64,000 bases of DNA from Achromobacter spanius (GTDB lineage: Bacteria; Pseudomonadota; Gammaproteobacteria; Burkholderiales; Burkholderiaceae_B), in the NCBI RefSeq assembly GCF_002812705.1, contig NZ_CP025030.1:3844001-3908000 (forward strand). The letters are read 5' to 3'. Shown piece after piece: positions 42,077 through 54,265 of the stretch (positions within the stretch are counted from its first letter, which is position 1; each line of letters opens with the position of its first letter). The notes beneath the pieces were generated by a model that made no database searches, was not told where the DNA came from, and saw nothing but the letters and a program-made list of their open reading frames with translations. The translations under genes and the position numbers were made by a program.

Positions 42077-44464
42077 ATGGCAAGCAAGAAACCCGCAGCC
42101 AAGGGCGCCGCTGGCGCATTGCCCACTGCATACATGAACACCGACAGCGGCCCGGCCGCCGGTCCCGCTGGCAAGCCGACCGAGCCCGCGCTAAAGCGCG
42201 CGGCCGCCGTGGGCGCCACGGCTGCGTCCATGCCCCACAACGCCAACAAGGCCGCCGAATATGGTGAACAGGCCGCGCGCTGTCCTTACACCGGCGCGCA
42301 GACGACGCCGCCGGACCCCTCCGTGGGCGCAAGTTCCTTGTCGGAATCCGAATCCACCGCCAAGACCGGCGACGCCGCCGCGCCGGGGGTCAACGAGGTG
42401 CACGGGCGCCTGTCACGGGTGCGTTCGGACGGCAGCGGCCAGCAGTTGACGACTAACCAGGGCGTGCCGGTTGCAGACAACCAGCATTCGCTCAAGGCCG
42501 GTCTGCGCGGGCCGGCGCTGCTGAAAGACTTCATCCTGCGCGAAAAAATTACCCACTTCGATCACGAGCGCATTCCCGAGCGCATCGTGCACGCGCGCGG
42601 CTCGGCCGCCCACGGTTACTTCGAGTGCTACAAGCCCTTGACCGACCTGACCGCCGCGTCCCTGTTTGCAGAACAAGGCAAGCGCACGCCGGTGTTCGTG
42701 CGCTTTTCCACGGTGGCGGGCGAGCGGGGGTCCAAGGACACCGCGCGCGACGTGCGCGGTTTTGCCGTCAAGTTCTATACCGACGAAGGCAACTGGGATC
42801 TGGTCGGCAACAACATGCCTGTCTTCTTCATCCAGGACGCGATGAAATTTCCGGACCTGGTGCACGCGGTAAAGCCTGAACCGCACCATGGCATGCCGCA
42901 GGCCGCGTCGGCCCACGACACGTTCTGGGACTTTGTGTCCTTGATGCCGGAGTCCACCCACATGCTGATGTGGGTGATGTCCGACCGGGGCATTCCGCGC
43001 AGCTATCGGATGATGCAAGGCTTTGGCGTGCATACCTTCCGCTTCGTCAATGCCAGCGGGGAGTCGCGCCTGGTGAAGTTCCACTGGAACCCGGTGCTGG
43101 GCACGCATTCGCAGGTATGGGACGAAGCCGTCAAGGTATCGGGGGCCGACCCCGACTTCCACCGCCGCGATCTGTGGGAAGCCATTGACGCGGGCCACGG
43201 CCCGGAATGGGAACTGGGTGTGCAGATCTTCACCGAGGAAGACGCCGAGCGCTACAGCTTCGACGTGCTGGACGCCACCAAGATCGTGCCCGAGGAACTG
43301 GTGCCCATCACCCCCATCGGCCGCATGGTGCTGGACCGCAATCCCGACAACTTCTTCGCGGAAACCGAGCAGGTGGCCTTCTGTACGGCGCACGTGGTGC
43401 CGGGCATCGATTTCACGAACGACCCGCTGTTGGCCGGCCGCATCCATTCGTATGTGGACACGCAAATCTCGCGCTTGGGCGGCCCCAATTTCCATGAAAT
43501 TCCCATCAACGCGCCGGTGGCGCCGGTCCATAACAACCAGCGCGATGGCATGCATCGCCAGGCCATCCATCGGGGCCGCGTGGCCTACGAACCGAATTCG
43601 CTGGCAGGCGGGTGTCCGTTCCAGGCGGGCATGCAGGGCTTTGTGCCGTTCCCCGAGCCGATCGCGGGCGATGAATTGCGCGGGCACCCCGAGAAGTTCG
43701 CCGAGCACTACAACCAGGCCGCGCTGTTCTACAACAGCCAGACTGATTGGGAAAAGCAGCACATCATTCACGCCTTCTCGTTTGAGCTGAGCAAGGTGAC
43801 GGTGCCCGCCATCCGCCAACGCATGGTGGCGTCGCTGCGCAACGTGTCTGACGAACTGGCGCAGGGCGTGGCCGACCTGTTGGGCATGGTCTTGCCCGAA
43901 CCGATGCCGCGCGCGGCGGCGCAACCGCCCAAGCCGGAAGTCGAGGTGTCACCCGCGTTGTCCCTGACTGCCAGGCCGGGCGATGGCGGCGTGGCCACGC
44001 GCAAGGTCGCCATCCTGGTCGCAGAAGGCGTGGACGGCGCGGCCGTGACGGCGGTGGCCGATGCGCTGATCCAGGCGGGCGTGGTGGTGCGCTTGGTGGG
44101 CCAACGCATTGGCCCCGTGCAGGCCGAAGGCGGCGGCATGTTCGACGCCGATGCATCGCTGGACAATCATCCGTCCGGGCTGTTCGACGGCGCGGTGGTG
44201 CCGGGCGGCGAAGGCGCGGTGACGCGCTTGCAGGCGGATGGCCGCGCGCTGGAGTTCTTGCGCGATGCGTTCCGGCACGGCAAGACCTTGCTGGGTTTGG
44301 GCCGGGGAGGGCAGTTGTTCGGGTCGGCCGGCATTGCGCCCAACGAGGCGGACAGCGGCCTGTTGATGGGCGGCGGCGCGCCGGCAAAAAGCGCGGCGGC
44401 GTTCATCCAGGCGCTGGCCATGCATCGGCACCCTGAGCGGGAAACGATGCCGCCGATGGTGTAA
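42077..44464 (+). CDS. katE: Large-subunit catalase HPII
   Basis: A 795-residue clade 2 catalase that dismutates hydrogen peroxide. Residues 1-110 are a low-complexity extension typical of HPII. The active-site His172 lies in [12 protein letters not shown], the substrate-channel block is [20 protein letters not shown], and the haem-ligand Tyr is in [20 protein letters not shown]. From about residue 640 a flavodoxin/glutamine-amidotransferase-like domain ([19 protein letters not shown]) closes the protein, as in E. coli KatE. It probably forms an operon with the ferritin-like gene and ends at a strong terminator. Confidence 0.95.
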   Translation: MASKKPAAKGAAGALPTAYMNTDSGPAAGPAGKPTEPALKRAAAVGATAASMPHNANKAAEYGEQAARCPYTGAQTTPPDPSVGASSLSESESTAKTGDAAAPGVNEVHGRLSRVRSDGSGQQLTTNQGVPVADNQHSLKAGLRGPALLKDFILREKITHFDHERIPERIVHARGSAAHGYFECYKPLTDLTAASLFAEQGKRTPVFVRFSTVAGERGSKDTARDVRGFAVKFYTDEGNWDLVGNNMPVFFIQDAMKFPDLVHAVKPEPHHGMPQAASAHDTFWDFVSLMPESTHMLMWVMSDRGIPRSYRMMQGFGVHTFRFVNASGESRLVKFHWNPVLGTHSQVWDEAVKVSGADPDFHRRDLWEAIDAGHGPEWELGVQIFTEEDAERYSFDVLDATKIVPEELVPITPIGRMVLDRNPDNFFAETEQVAFCTAHVVPGIDFTNDPLLAGRIHSYVDTQISRLGGPNFHEIPINAPVAPVHNNQRDGMHRQAIHRGRVAYEPNSLAGGCPFQAGMQGFVPFPEPIAGDELRGHPEKFAEHYNQAALFYNSQTDWEKQHIIHAFSFELSKVTVPAIRQRMVASLRNVSDELAQGVADLLGMVLPEPMPRAAAQPPKPEVEVSPALSLTARPGDGGVATRKVAILVAEGVDGAAVTAVADALIQAGVVVRLVGQRIGPVQAEGGGMFDADASLDNHPSGLFDGAVVPGGEGAVTRLQADGRALEFLRDAFRHGKTLLGLGRGGQLFGSAGIAPNEADSGLLMGGGAPAKSAAAFIQALAMHRHPERETMPPMV

Positions 44465-44483
44465 GGCAGTCTGACGTAAAACG

Positions 44484-44531
44484 CGCTTGGCCCCGGACGT
44501 TTGTAACGCGCTGGGGCCAAGCGTTTTTTTT
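44484..44531 (+). terminator. Rho-independent terminator after katE
   Basis: CGCTTGGCCCC (44484-44494) pairs perfectly with GGGGCCAAGCG (44513-44523), followed by eight T. It may also act, in reverse, on the convergent Bug gene at 44601. Confidence 0.9.
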
Positions 44532-44600
44532 GGGGGGCGGTTTTGACGCGCTGCTTTTCTGCGCCTTTTTCGCCGCTTACCCCCGCTGTATACCCGCCTA

Positions 44601-45581
44601 CTATTCCAGCTTGATGTCGGCCCGCTTGGCCACGTCGCCAAACGTTTTCACTTCTTTCGCGATCTGGTCCTTGAGCGCCTGGCCCGGCAAATACACGGGT
44701 TCCAGCGCCAGGTCCGACACCGCCTTGCGCACTTGCGGGTCCTGCATGATTTTTTCCACCGCGCGGTTCAGCGTATCGATGACCGGCGCGGGCGTGCGCG
44801 CGGGGGCGGCCAGCGCGTACCAGCCCACGAACGACACCTGGGGAATGCCGGCTTCCGCGAAGGTGGGCACGTCCGGCAACTGCGGCATGCGGTGCTCGCC
44901 GGTGACGGCCAGCGCGCGCACCTTGCCCGCGCGCACCTGCGGCGCGGCGGACGACACGGTATCCACGCCCAGGGACACTTCGCCGCCGATCATCGCGGTG
45001 ATCAACTGCGCGCTGCCCTTGTACGGCACGGGCATCATCTTCGCGCCGGCGGCCTCGGCGAACATTTCTCCGGCCAGATGCGGTGCGGAGCCCGGCCCAA
45101 AGGTGCCGTACATCAGCCCGCCCTTGCTGCTTTGCTGTTTGGCAAGTGCCGCGGCTTCCTGCACCGTGTTGGCCGCCAACCCGTTCTGCGCCAGCAGCAC
45201 CACCGGCGCCATGGCGACGATGCCGATGTGTTCGAAGCTACGCAACGGGTCGTAGGGCAACGACGGTTTCAGCGCCGGCAGCACCGTGTACGTGGTGCTG
45301 CCCGATAGCAGCAAGGTGTAGCCGTCGGGTTGCGCGCGTGCCACCGCGTCGGCGCCGATCACCGTGGACGCGCCGGGGCGGTTCTCGACAATGACCGACT
45401 GGCCCAGGCTGCCCGACAGCTTGTTGGCCAAGAGCCGCGCCACCGCATCGGTGGCGCCGCCGGGCGTGAACGGCACGACGATCTTGATCGCCTGCTCGGG
45501 ATAGGCGGCGTGGGCCTCGCCCGCATAGGCGGCGACGGCAAGGTTGAACGCCATCACGGCGGCACAAAATCTAGCGGTCAT
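44601..45581 (-). CDS. Bug-family substrate-binding protein
   Basis: A 326-residue periplasmic binding protein. The signal peptide ends AGEAHA, and the mature part starts AYPEQAIKIVVPFTPGGATD. VENRPGASTVIGADAVARAQ and PYKGSAQLITAMIGGEV are the usual Bug pocket segments. It follows the M20 peptidase gene by 41 bp on the same strand. No TctA/TctB partner is adjacent, which is common for Bug proteins. The ligand is unknown, perhaps a peptide-like or carboxylate compound handled by the peptidase. Confidence 0.9.
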   Translation of the reverse strand: MTARFCAAVMAFNLAVAAYAGEAHAAYPEQAIKIVVPFTPGGATDAVARLLANKLSGSLGQSVIVENRPGASTVIGADAVARAQPDGYTLLLSGSTTYTVLPALKPSLPYDPLRSFEHIGIVAMAPVVLLAQNGLAANTVQEAAALAKQQSSKGGLMYGTFGPGSAPHLAGEMFAEAAGAKMMPVPYKGSAQLITAMIGGEVSLGVDTVSSAAPQVRAGKVRALAVTGEHRMPQLPDVPTFAEAGIPQVSFVGWYALAAPARTPAPVIDTLNRAVEKIMQDPQVRKAVSDLALEPVYLPGQALKDQIAKEVKTFGDVAKRADIKLE

Positions 45582-45622
45582 TGCAACGCTCTCGGTCAGT
45601 CAGAAAAAAAATCGGAATGCGG

Positions 45623-47035
45623 TCACGCCGCCGTGGCGGCCGCGATCTGGCACAGGCTTTGGCCTTGATCGCCCAGGTCCCAGTACAAACCCGCCATGAT
45701 GGCCAGCCCTTCGCGCGCCACGCTGCCCAGCAGATGTTCGTTGGGCGCATGCTGCGCGCAGGCGGGGTAGGAATGCGGCACCCACAGCGTGGGCAGGCCC
45801 AGCAGGTCGGCAAAAATTTCATTGGGTAGCGAGCCACCCAGGTTCGGCAGCAGCGCGGGGCGCTTGCCGGTGGTGCGTTCCAGCGACGCGGCGGCCCAGC
45901 GCACCCAGGCGTTGTCGGGCGATAGACGGGTTGCGCCGCCCTGCATGCCGATGCGCACTTGCACGGCTTCAAACCCGCCTTGGCGCAGGTGTTCGCGCAC
46001 ATGGGTTTCCAGCGCGCGCCAATCGGTGCCGACCACAAAACGCAGTTGGCACCACGCCACGGCCTCTGGCGGAATCGCGTTGACCGGCTTGGCGGGGTCG
46101 CCCGCGCCAAAGGTCAGCACGTCCAGGCTGTTCCAGCCAAACACTTTTTCAGGCGCGGACAGGCCGGGTTCGCCCCACCAATGGTTGATTTCGGGGTCGT
46201 CTTCGCCACCGCCCACGTCCAGGTCGGCCAAGGCGGCGGCCACGGCGGCGGGGATGGGAGGCGGACGCAAGCCCGGCACGGTGATGCGGCCTTGCGCGTC
46301 CACCATCGTACCGATGGCGTGCATCAGCACGATGGCCGGGTTGGCCAGCAAGCCGCCCCAGTTGCCCGAGTGATAGCCGCGTTCGCGTGCGCGTAAGGAC
46401 AGTTCAAAGTTCACCGCGCCGCGCGAGCCCATGAACAGGGTGGGGCGCGCCGCACGCAGGCGCGGGCCGTCGCTGGCAATGAAGACGTCGGCGGCCAAGG
46501 CATCGCGCTGCGCATCGCAGAACGCGGCCAAGCCGGGCGACCCGGCTTCCTCGCCGGTCTCGATCAGCCAGGTGGCGTTAAAGCCCAGCTTGCCGCCGCG
46601 TGCGGCGATCACGTGCCGCAACGCTTCCAGGTTGATGGAATGCTGACCCTTGTTGTCGGCGGTGCCGCGTCCATACCAGCGGTCGCCGTCCACTTGCAGG
46701 CGCCACGGGTCGCGCCCGGCTTCCCATTTGGCGGCATTGCCGCGCACCACGTCGCCATGCCCATACATCAGCACGGTCGGCAGCCCCGGCTGTTCCACGC
46801 GGCGCGCCACCAGAATGGGCAGGTCGACGCCGGCGGGGTTGGCGTGCACCTCACAGGTGAAGCCCAACTCGGTCAGCGTCGGAATCAAGTCCTGATTCAG
46901 GTAGGCGTGCTGGGTGGGCGCCTGGTCCGGCACCTCGCTTTCCGTGGCGTAGGCGACGCGGCGCGCCAGCGTGGATTCAAGGGTGCCATTGTCGAAGGCT
47001 TCGACGGCTTGCAGGACGGCTTGTTCGCGGTTCAC
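45623..47035 (-). CDS. M20-family metallopeptidase
   Basis: A 470-residue amidohydrolase/peptidase of the ArgE/DapE/CPG2 family. The zinc-binding motifs are MYGHGDVVRG, GRGTADNKGQH and ETGEEAGSPGL, with a late His in CAQHAPNEH. A GTG at 47035 (VNREQAVLQAVEAF) is chosen because family members begin there; an ATG at 47095 would add 20 residues resembling a signal peptide but encoded by AT-rich promoter-like sequence. It is the first gene of a two-gene unit with the Bug protein and is divergent from a LysR regulator. The substrate is unknown. Confidence 0.85.
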   Translation of the reverse strand: MNREQAVLQAVEAFDNGTLESTLARRVAYATESEVPDQAPTQHAYLNQDLIPTLTELGFTCEVHANPAGVDLPILVARRVEQPGLPTVLMYGHGDVVRGNAAKWEAGRDPWRLQVDGDRWYGRGTADNKGQHSINLEALRHVIAARGGKLGFNATWLIETGEEAGSPGLAAFCDAQRDALAADVFIASDGPRLRAARPTLFMGSRGAVNFELSLRARERGYHSGNWGGLLANPAIVLMHAIGTMVDAQGRITVPGLRPPPIPAAVAAALADLDVGGGEDDPEINHWWGEPGLSAPEKVFGWNSLDVLTFGAGDPAKPVNAIPPEAVAWCQLRFVVGTDWRALETHVREHLRQGGFEAVQVRIGMQGGATRLSPDNAWVRWAAASLERTTGKRPALLPNLGGSLPNEIFADLLGLPTLWVPHSYPACAQHAPNEHLLGSVAREGLAIMAGLYWDLGDQGQSLCQIAAATAA

Positions 47036-47181
47036 GGCGGCTCTCGAGACGCAAGGATGCAAAAGAAGGCACAAAGTTATTACGCATCGGTACATGCCAC
47101 AATTAGATAATTAGCACCTTTGCATTGCCTTTTTGGCATGCTTTGGAATCGCATGATGGAATTGCATGACGGGAAGGCAAC

Positions 47182-48093
47182 ATGATTTCACTGGGTCTAC
47201 GGTATTTTCTGGAGGTGGCGCGCTGCGGCTCGATCGCGGGCGCGGCGGCGGCGCAGCATGTGGCTGCCTCCGCAGTCAGCCGCCAGATCGCCAAACTGGA
47301 AGACGGGCTGGGCATTGCGCTGTTCGAACGCCAGGCGCGCGGCATGGAGCTGAGCGAAGCCGGACGCCAGCTTGCCGCCTATGCCAACGCCGCGGCCCTG
47401 GAGGCCGAGCGCGTCACCACCGAAATCCGCCAGCGCAGCCACGTGGGCGACGTCACGATTCGGCTGGCGTGCACCGAAGGCTTCGCGCATCACTTCCTGC
47501 CGCTTTGCATGGCCGAGTTCAAACACATGCGGCCCGAGGCACGCTTCCATCTGCACGTGGAACGCCCGGAAGAGGTCAGCCGGCATATTCTGGAAGGCCT
47601 GGCGCAGATGGCCCTGCGCTACACCACCGCGCAGGACGACCGCCTGAAAACAGAATTGCTGACCCGCGCACCCGTCTACGCCGTGATGTGCCGCAAGCAC
47701 CCGCTGGCCGGCCGCCGCAGCGTCAGCATGCGCGACCTGGTGAATTTTCCGCTGTCACTGGGCGACCAGGGCACCACGGTGCGGCAACTGTTCGACGCCG
47801 CCTGCGCCAACGCCGGCCTGCACATCGAACCCGCCTACGTCTCGAACCATTCCGCCGCGTTCCTGCCCATGCTGCCGGGCAGCCAGATCGTTGCCCTGTC
47901 CGGCTACCTGACGCTGATGGGGCAACTGGGTGTCGAAGGCGAGCTTGCGGCGGTGCCGTTCAGCAATCCGGAAATGCGGCAGCGAAGCATCCAGGTACTG
48001 ACCTTGCAGGGCAGAACCCTGCCGCTGCTGGCGCGGGAGTTTTTGGCGTTCATGGCTGATCGTTTGACGGCTGCGCCGAGGTGGCCGGAGTAG
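47182..48093 (+). CDS. LysR-family transcriptional regulator
   Basis: A 303-residue LysR regulator: HTH at 1-60 (SIAGAAAAQHVAASAVSRQI) and effector domain with RHILEGLAQMALRYTT and PVYAVMCRKHPLAG. It is divergent from the M20 peptidase/Bug unit and is its likely regulator. The 3' end overlaps the convergent mdtC gene by 44 bp, tail to tail. Confidence 0.9.
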   Translation: MISLGLRYFLEVARCGSIAGAAAAQHVAASAVSRQIAKLEDGLGIALFERQARGMELSEAGRQLAAYANAAALEAERVTTEIRQRSHVGDVTIRLACTEGFAHHFLPLCMAEFKHMRPEARFHLHVERPEEVSRHILEGLAQMALRYTTAQDDRLKTELLTRAPVYAVMCRKHPLAGRRSVSMRDLVNFPLSLGDQGTTVRQLFDAACANAGLHIEPAYVSNHSAAFLPMLPGSQIVALSGYLTLMGQLGVEGELAAVPFSNPEMRQRSIQVLTLQGRTLPLLAREFLAFMADRLTAAPRWPE

Positions 48094-51000
48094 CGCGCCC
48101 CACACCCCCCACCTTCAACCGCAGCCTTTCCAGCGCCAAATAAACAATCGGCGTCGTATACAGCGTCAAGAACTGGCTGATCATCAGGCCCCCCACGATG
48201 GCGATGCCCAGGGGGCGGCGCAGTTCCGAGCCTTCGCCCATGCCCAGCACCAGGGGCAGCGCGCCCAGCAGGCCGGCCAGGTTGGTCATGACGATGGGGC
48301 GCAGGCGCAGCATGGCGGCGCGGTGGATGGCTTGTTCGGGGGGCAGGCCTTCGCGGCGTTCCAGGCTGAGGGCGAAGTCGATCATCAGGATGGCGTTCTT
48401 CATCACGATGCCCACCAGCAGGAAAAGGCCCAGCAGCGCGATCAGCGTGAATTCGATGTTGGCGAGGCGCAAGGCCAGCAGCGCGCCCACGCCGGCAGAC
48501 GGCAGGGTGGACAGGATGGTCAGCGGGTGCAACGGGCTTTCGTACAGAATGCCCAGCACCAGGTAGATGGCAATCAGCACGGCCAGGATCAGCCAGGGTT
48601 GGTCTTGCAGGCTTTGCTGGAAATTGCGGGCGTCGCCGCCCAGGCGCGTCTGGATGGTGGACGGCACCATCAAGCTGGCCAGCGTGGCGTCGATGGCGGC
48701 CAGGCCCTGTTCCAGCGACACGCCGGGCGCCAGCGAAAAGCCCACGCCCACGGCCGCGAACAGGCCATCGTGGAAGACGCGGTCGTTGACCAGGCCGTTT
48801 TCATACGTGGCGAAGGCGGTCAGCGGAATGCGGGTGCCGTCGGCCGCCACCACCTGCACCTGTTCCAGCACTTCGGGGTCTTCGGTGTAGCGCGGGTCCA
48901 GCTCCAGCACCACGCGGTACTGGTTCATGGCGTCGTACATCGTCGCCACCTGCCGTTGGCTGAATGAATTGCTCAAGACGCTGCTGATCGTATTCATGTC
49001 CACGCCCAGCCGTTGCGCCGCGCTGCGGTCGATGTTGATCACGACCTGCTGCGTGGCGCCGTCGCCTTCGGCATCCACGTCGCGCAGTTCGGGGATTTCC
49101 TGCATGGCCTTGGAGATCTTGCGTGACCATTGCCGCAGCGTGGGCACGTCGCTGGCCATGATGGCCAGTTCGTGGTCGCCGGAATTGCCGAAGCCGCCGG
49201 GCATGCGCAAGTCTTGATCGACGTTCAGGAAGAACATGCCGCCCGGCACGGCCGGCGCGTTGGTGCGCAGCCAGTTGATGACCTCGGTGGACGATTCCCC
49301 ACGTTCGGCCACGGGTTTTAGCCGGATCAAAAACAGCGAATTGCTGATGCCCAGGTTGCCGCCGTTGTAGCCGATGACGTCTTGCACGGCGGGGTGCTTC
49401 AACACCAGTTGGCGGTACTGGTCGATTTTGGGTTGCATCACCTGGAACGAAAAGCCGTCATCGCCCCGCACGAAGCCCATCAGTTGGCCGGTGTCTTGCA
49501 CCGGCAGAAAGCCCTTGGGCGCGTCGATGTACAGATACACGTTCAGGCCAACCACGGCGGCCAGCAGCACCAAAGTCAGGCGCGCATGGCCCAGCACGCG
49601 GGCGAGCGATCTGCCGTACCAATCATGCACGCGCGCAAAGGCGGCCTGCATGCGGGAAGGGCGCGGCGGGGCTGCGGTGGGGTCGGTGGGGTCGGGATGG
49701 GCGGCTGGCTTCAACCAGCGCGCGCACAAGGCCGGGATGATGGCCACCGACACCACCAGCGATATCACCGTGGCCGCGACCAGCGTGATGGAGAACTCGC
49801 GGAACAGGCGTTCCACCAGCCCGCCCATGAACAGGATGGACACGAAGACCACGCTCAGCGCCACCGTCATCGCCACCAGCGTGAAGCCCACTTCGCGCAC
49901 GCCGCGCAGCGCGGCCTTGGTGGGCGACAGGCCGCGTTCGATGTGGCGTGAAATGTTTTCCAGAACCACGATGGCGTCATCCACCACCAGCCCGGCGGCC
50001 ACGATCAGCGCCATCAGCGACAGGTTGTTCAGCGAAAACCCCCAGGCGTGCATGACGGCGAAGGTGGCGATCAGGCACACCGGAATCGCCACGCTGGGGA
50101 TGGCCGCCGCGCGCGCGTTGCCCAGGAACAGCCAGACCACCAGGATGACCAGCCCGGTCGCCAGCCCCAGCGTGATGTGGGCTTCGCGCAGGGTGGCGTT
50201 GATGCCGGGCGAGCGGTCCAGCGCCACGGTCAGGTCCACGTCGGCGGGCATCAGCGCGCGCAGGCCGGGGAGGGCGTCGTTGATGGCGCCGATGGTTTCA
50301 ATGATGTTTGCGCCGGTCTGGCGGCTGATGGTCAGCACTACGGCGGGGTTCTGGTTATGAAAACCGCTGCTGTAGCGGTTTTCGACGGAATCGCTGACGC
50401 GCGCCACTTGCGACAGGCGGATCACCGCGCCGTCTTCATGGCGCACGATCAGGCTGCCGTATTCCGGGGCGGTGCGCGGCTGTTCGGGCGTGCCCACTTC
50501 CCAGCGCTGGCCAGCCGAATCCAATTGGCCCAGCGGGCGCATGGGCGCGGCATCGGAGATGGCGTTGCGCACATCGTCCAGCGCCACGCCGTAGTGCGCC
50601 AGGGCGTTCGGGTTGACCTGCACGCGCACGGCGGGCAGCGAGCTGCCGCCCATCGTGACTTCGCCCACGCCGTTGATCTGCGACAGCTTTTGCGCCAGCA
50701 CCGTCGATCCCAGGTCATAAAGCTGGCCGGCGGGGCGCGTGGCCGAACTGAGCGCCAGCGCCATAATGGGCGCTTGTGACGGGTTGACCTTGCGGTAGCT
50801 GGGGTTTTGCGGCATGCCCGCGGGCAGGTCGCCGCGCGACGCGTTGATGGCGGCTTGAACGTCGCGGGCGGCTTCGTTGATGTCGCGGTCCAGTTCAAAC
50901 TGCAACTGCACGCGGGTGGCGCCCTGGTTGCTGGACGAGGTCATGGCGCTGACGCCGGCGATGCTGCCCAAGGCGCGCTCAAGCGGCGCGGCCACAGTGC

Positions 51001-51175
51001 TGGCCATGCTTTCCGGGCTGGCGCCGGGGAGTTCGGCGCGCACTTCAATCGTGGGGAAATCCACCTGCGGCAAGGGGGCAACGGGCAGCAGCCGCCACGC
51101 CACCGCGCCCAGCAAGGTCAGCGCCAACGCCAGAAAGATGCAGGCGATGGGGCGATGCAGCAGCGCGCGTATCAT
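48050..51175 (-). CDS. mdtC: RND efflux transporter, MdtC-like subunit
   Basis: A 1041-residue RND pump protein with 12 helices and two large periplasmic loops. The start [20 protein letters not shown] and [20 protein letters not shown] match the MdtC/MdtB group, and helix 4 carries the proton-relay Asp pair in [14 protein letters not shown]. The C-terminal half has [11 protein letters not shown] before the tail. It overlaps mdtB by 4 bp; two different RND subunits in one operon indicate an MdtB2C-type heteromeric pump. Substrates in E. coli include novobiocin and bile salts. Confidence 0.92.
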   Translation of the reverse strand: MIRALLHRPIACIFLALALTLLGAVAWRLLPVAPLPQVDFPTIEVRAELPGASPESMASTVAAPLERALGSIAGVSAMTSSSNQGATRVQLQFELDRDINEAARDVQAAINASRGDLPAGMPQNPSYRKVNPSQAPIMALALSSATRPAGQLYDLGSTVLAQKLSQINGVGEVTMGGSSLPAVRVQVNPNALAHYGVALDDVRNAISDAAPMRPLGQLDSAGQRWEVGTPEQPRTAPEYGSLIVRHEDGAVIRLSQVARVSDSVENRYSSGFHNQNPAVVLTISRQTGANIIETIGAINDALPGLRALMPADVDLTVALDRSPGINATLREAHITLGLATGLVILVVWLFLGNARAAAIPSVAIPVCLIATFAVMHAWGFSLNNLSLMALIVAAGLVVDDAIVVLENISRHIERGLSPTKAALRGVREVGFTLVAMTVALSVVFVSILFMGGLVERLFREFSITLVAATVISLVVSVAIIPALCARWLKPAAHPDPTDPTAAPPRPSRMQAAFARVHDWYGRSLARVLGHARLTLVLLAAVVGLNVYLYIDAPKGFLPVQDTGQLMGFVRGDDGFSFQVMQPKIDQYRQLVLKHPAVQDVIGYNGGNLGISNSLFLIRLKPVAERGESSTEVINWLRTNAPAVPGGMFFLNVDQDLRMPGGFGNSGDHELAIMASDVPTLRQWSRKISKAMQEIPELRDVDAEGDGATQQVVINIDRSAAQRLGVDMNTISSVLSNSFSQRQVATMYDAMNQYRVVLELDPRYTEDPEVLEQVQVVAADGTRIPLTAFATYENGLVNDRVFHDGLFAAVGVGFSLAPGVSLEQGLAAIDATLASLMVPSTIQTRLGGDARNFQQSLQDQPWLILAVLIAIYLVLGILYESPLHPLTILSTLPSAGVGALLALRLANIEFTLIALLGLFLLVGIVMKNAILMIDFALSLERREGLPPEQAIHRAAMLRLRPIVMTNLAGLLGALPLVLGMGEGSELRRPLGIAIVGGLMISQFLTLYTTPIVYLALERLRLKVGGVGRATPATSAQPSNDQP

Positions 51176-54100
51176 GGCTGCGGCCCGTCAGCCTTTGCCG
51201 GCGTGTTCGCCACGCCGCCGCGCCGCTGGCCCAGCCTGTGAAAGAACAGATAGACGGCGGGCGTGGTGAACAGCGTCAGCACCTGGCTGACCAGCAGCCC
51301 GCCCACCATCACCCAGCCCAGCGGCTGGCGCAGTTCGGCGCCCGAGCCCGTGGCCAGCATCAGCGGCAGCGCGCCGAACAGCGCGGCCAGCGTGGTCATC
51401 AAGATGGGCCGCAGGCGCAGCAGCGCGGCTTCACGGATGGCGTCTTGCGGCGCCAGGCCGCGCGAGCGCTCGGCTTCCAGCGCAAAGTCCACCATCATGA
51501 TGCCGTTCTTTTTCACCAGCCCGATCAGCAGGATGATGCCGATGACGGCAATCAGGTCCAGCGGCCGTCCCGTGATCAGCAGCGCCAACAGCGCGCCGAC
51601 GGTGGCCGACGGCAGGGTCGACAGAATGGTGATGGGATGGATGGCGCTTTCATACAGCATGCCCAGCACCAGATACATCGTGACCACCGCCGCCAGCATC
51701 AGCCACAGCGTGTTGGACAGCGAGGCCTGGAACGCAGACGCCGCGCCTTGCAGGCGCAGTTCCACGCTGGGCGGCATGGCGATGTCGGCCTTGGCGGTGT
51801 CGATGGCGGCAATGGCCTCGCCCAAGGACCCGCCGGGCGGCAGGTTGAACGACAGGTTCACCGCCGGAAACTGCGACAGGTGATTGATGGCCAGCGGCAC
51901 GGCGCGTTCGCTGACCGTGGCCAGGGCCGACAGCGGAATCGCCTGCCCGTCTTCGGTTTGCAGGTGGATACGTTCCAGCGCGTCGGGGCTGAGCGCCAGC
52001 TTGCGGTCCACTTCCAGCACCACGCGGTACTGGTTGGACTGCGTGAACAGCGTGGCCACCTGGCGTTGGCCGAAGGCGTTGTACAGCGCCTGCACCACAT
52101 CGTCCATCGTCACGCCCAGCCGCGCCGCCGTGTCGCGCGACACTTGCAGATAGGCTTGGCGGCCATTGCCTTGCAGGTCGGACGACACCTCGGCCAAGGC
52201 GGGCGATTGGGCCAGCCGCTGCATCAGCGCCTGGCTCCATTGCGCCAGCAGTGCGCTATCGGGCGAGGTCAGGGTGAATTGATACTGGCCCCGGCTGACG
52301 CGGTCTTCGATGTTCAGTTCCTGCACCGGCTGCAAGAACAGCGAGATGCCGTGGACCTGGCGGGCGCGCTCGTCCAGCCGCGCCATCACGTCCGCCAGCG
52401 GCGCGCTGCGCTCGCTCCAGGGCTTCAGGTTTATCAGCAAACGCCCCGTGTTCAGCGTGGTGTTCATGGCGTCGATGCCGATGAAGGACGACAGGCTTTG
52501 CACGTCCGGGTCGGCCAGCAGGCTTTCCGCCACGGCTTGCTGGCGGCGCGACATGGCCTCGAACGAGGTGCTTTGCGCCGACTGCGTCACGCCTTGCAGC
52601 ACGCCGCCGTCCTGCACCGGAAAGAAGCCCTTGGGCACGGCCAGGTACAGCAGCCCGGTCAACACCACGGTGCCCACCATGACCAGCAGCGTCAGGCGCT
52701 GGTGGCGCAGCGTCACGTCCAGCCAACCCGCGTAGCGCGCCTGAACGCGGTCCAGGAAGCCGGGTTTGTCGGATGCCACATGTGCGGGCAACAGGCGCGC
52801 GCACATCATCGGCGTAAGCGTCAGCGACACCGCCAGCGATATCAGGATGGCCACCGCCAGCGTGATGGCGAATTCCCGAAACAGCCGGCCGACCACGTCT
52901 TCCATGAACAGCAGCGGGATCAGCACGGCAATCAAGGACAAGGTCAGCGACACAAGCGTGAAGCCGATCTGCCCGGCGCCTTTCAGCGCGGCGGCCATCG
53001 GGCTGTGCCCCTGCTCGCGATACCGCGCGATGTTCTCCAGCATGACGATGGCGTCGTCCACCACGAAGCCCGCGCCGATGGTCAGCGCCATCAAGGTCAG
53101 GTTGTTGGTGGAAAAGCCCGCCAGGTGCATGAAGCCGAAGGTGCCGATCAAGGACAGCGGCACGGCCAGGCTGGGTATCAGCGTGGCGGGCAGGTTGCGC
53201 AGGAACAGAAAGGTGACCAGCACCACCAGCCCCACGGCGAACACCAGTTCCCATTGCACGCCCCGCACCGACGCGCGAATGCTTTCGGTGCGGTCGGTCA
53301 GGATGCGCACCTGCGCGGCGGCCGGCAGGCTGGCCGTCAACTGGGGCAGCAGGGCTTTTACCTGGTCCGCCACCGCAATGACGTTGGCGCCCGGCTGACG
53401 CTGGATGTTGACCAGCACGGCGGGCTGCTTGTCGACCCAGGCGGCCAGGTAGCGGTCTTCGGCGCCGTCTTCAATGGTAGCGACCTGGCCCAGCCGCACC
53501 GGCGCGCCGTTCTTCCAGGCCACGATCAGTTCGCGGTATTCGTCGGCGCTTTGCAGTTGGTCGTTTGCGTCCATGATGACCGAGCGCACCGGCCCGTCGA
53601 AGCTGCCCTTGGGCTGGTTCGAGTTCGCCTTGGAGATGGCGTCCTGCACGTCGGACAATTGGAGTCCGCGCGCGGCCAGCGCCATCGGGTTGACCTGCAC
53701 GCGCACGGCGGGCCGCTGGCCGCCGGCCAGGCTCACCATGCCCACGCCGGACAACTGCGACAGGCGCTGCGTCATGCGGGTGTCGACCAGGTCGTACACC
53801 GTGGGCAGCGGCAACGAATCAGAGGTCACCGCCAGCGTCAGGATGGGCACGTCGGCCGGGTTGACCTTGCGGTACACGGGCGGGGTGGGCAAGTCGGACG
53901 GCAGCAGCGAGCCGCTGGCGCTGATGGCCGCCTGCACTTCCTGCTCGGCCACGCCCAGCGAGACGTCCAACGAAAACTGCAAGGTGATCACCGAGATGCC
54001 ACTGCCGCTGGTGGAAGACATCTGCTTCAAGCCCGGTATCTGCCCAAAGCGGCGCTCCAGCGGCGCCGTGACCGCGCGCGCCGTCACGGTGGGGCTGGCA

Positions 54101-54258
54101 CCGGGATACTGCGTGGTGACCTGGATGATGGGGTAGTCCACCTGCGGCAGCGCGGCCACGGGCAGCATGCGCCACGCCAGGATGCCCGACAGCAGCAGGG
54201 CGATCATCAGGAAGGACGTCGCCACCGGACGCAGGATGAAGGGGCGTGACAGGCTCAT
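51172..54258 (-). CDS. mdtB: RND efflux transporter, MdtB-like subunit
   Basis: A 1028-residue RND pump protein. The start [40 protein letters not shown] and helix 4 [20 protein letters not shown] are as in MdtB. It has the same topology as the MdtC-like partner encoded directly downstream with a 4-bp overlap, and lies 7 bp after mdtA. Both pump genes keep the proton-relay Asp pair in the same helix 4 motif. Confidence 0.92.
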   Translation of the reverse strand: MSLSRPFILRPVATSFLMIALLLSGILAWRMLPVAALPQVDYPIIQVTTQYPGASPTVTARAVTAPLERRFGQIPGLKQMSSTSGSGISVITLQFSLDVSLGVAEQEVQAAISASGSLLPSDLPTPPVYRKVNPADVPILTLAVTSDSLPLPTVYDLVDTRMTQRLSQLSGVGMVSLAGGQRPAVRVQVNPMALAARGLQLSDVQDAISKANSNQPKGSFDGPVRSVIMDANDQLQSADEYRELIVAWKNGAPVRLGQVATIEDGAEDRYLAAWVDKQPAVLVNIQRQPGANVIAVADQVKALLPQLTASLPAAAQVRILTDRTESIRASVRGVQWELVFAVGLVVLVTFLFLRNLPATLIPSLAVPLSLIGTFGFMHLAGFSTNNLTLMALTIGAGFVVDDAIVMLENIARYREQGHSPMAAALKGAGQIGFTLVSLTLSLIAVLIPLLFMEDVVGRLFREFAITLAVAILISLAVSLTLTPMMCARLLPAHVASDKPGFLDRVQARYAGWLDVTLRHQRLTLLVMVGTVVLTGLLYLAVPKGFFPVQDGGVLQGVTQSAQSTSFEAMSRRQQAVAESLLADPDVQSLSSFIGIDAMNTTLNTGRLLINLKPWSERSAPLADVMARLDERARQVHGISLFLQPVQELNIEDRVSRGQYQFTLTSPDSALLAQWSQALMQRLAQSPALAEVSSDLQGNGRQAYLQVSRDTAARLGVTMDDVVQALYNAFGQRQVATLFTQSNQYRVVLEVDRKLALSPDALERIHLQTEDGQAIPLSALATVSERAVPLAINHLSQFPAVNLSFNLPPGGSLGEAIAAIDTAKADIAMPPSVELRLQGAASAFQASLSNTLWLMLAAVVTMYLVLGMLYESAIHPITILSTLPSATVGALLALLITGRPLDLIAVIGIILLIGLVKKNGIMMVDFALEAERSRGLAPQDAIREAALLRLRPILMTTLAALFGALPLMLATGSGAELRQPLGWVMVGGLLVSQVLTLFTTPAVYLFFHRLGQRRGGVANTPAKADGPQP

Positions 54259-54265
54259 GCGCGGT

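Noticed and set aside
50048..54249. Very long plus-strand ORFs opposite the RND genes, up to 1003 codons
   Set aside because: Gln/His/Arg-rich shadows of the mdtB and mdtC coding strands, without domain content.
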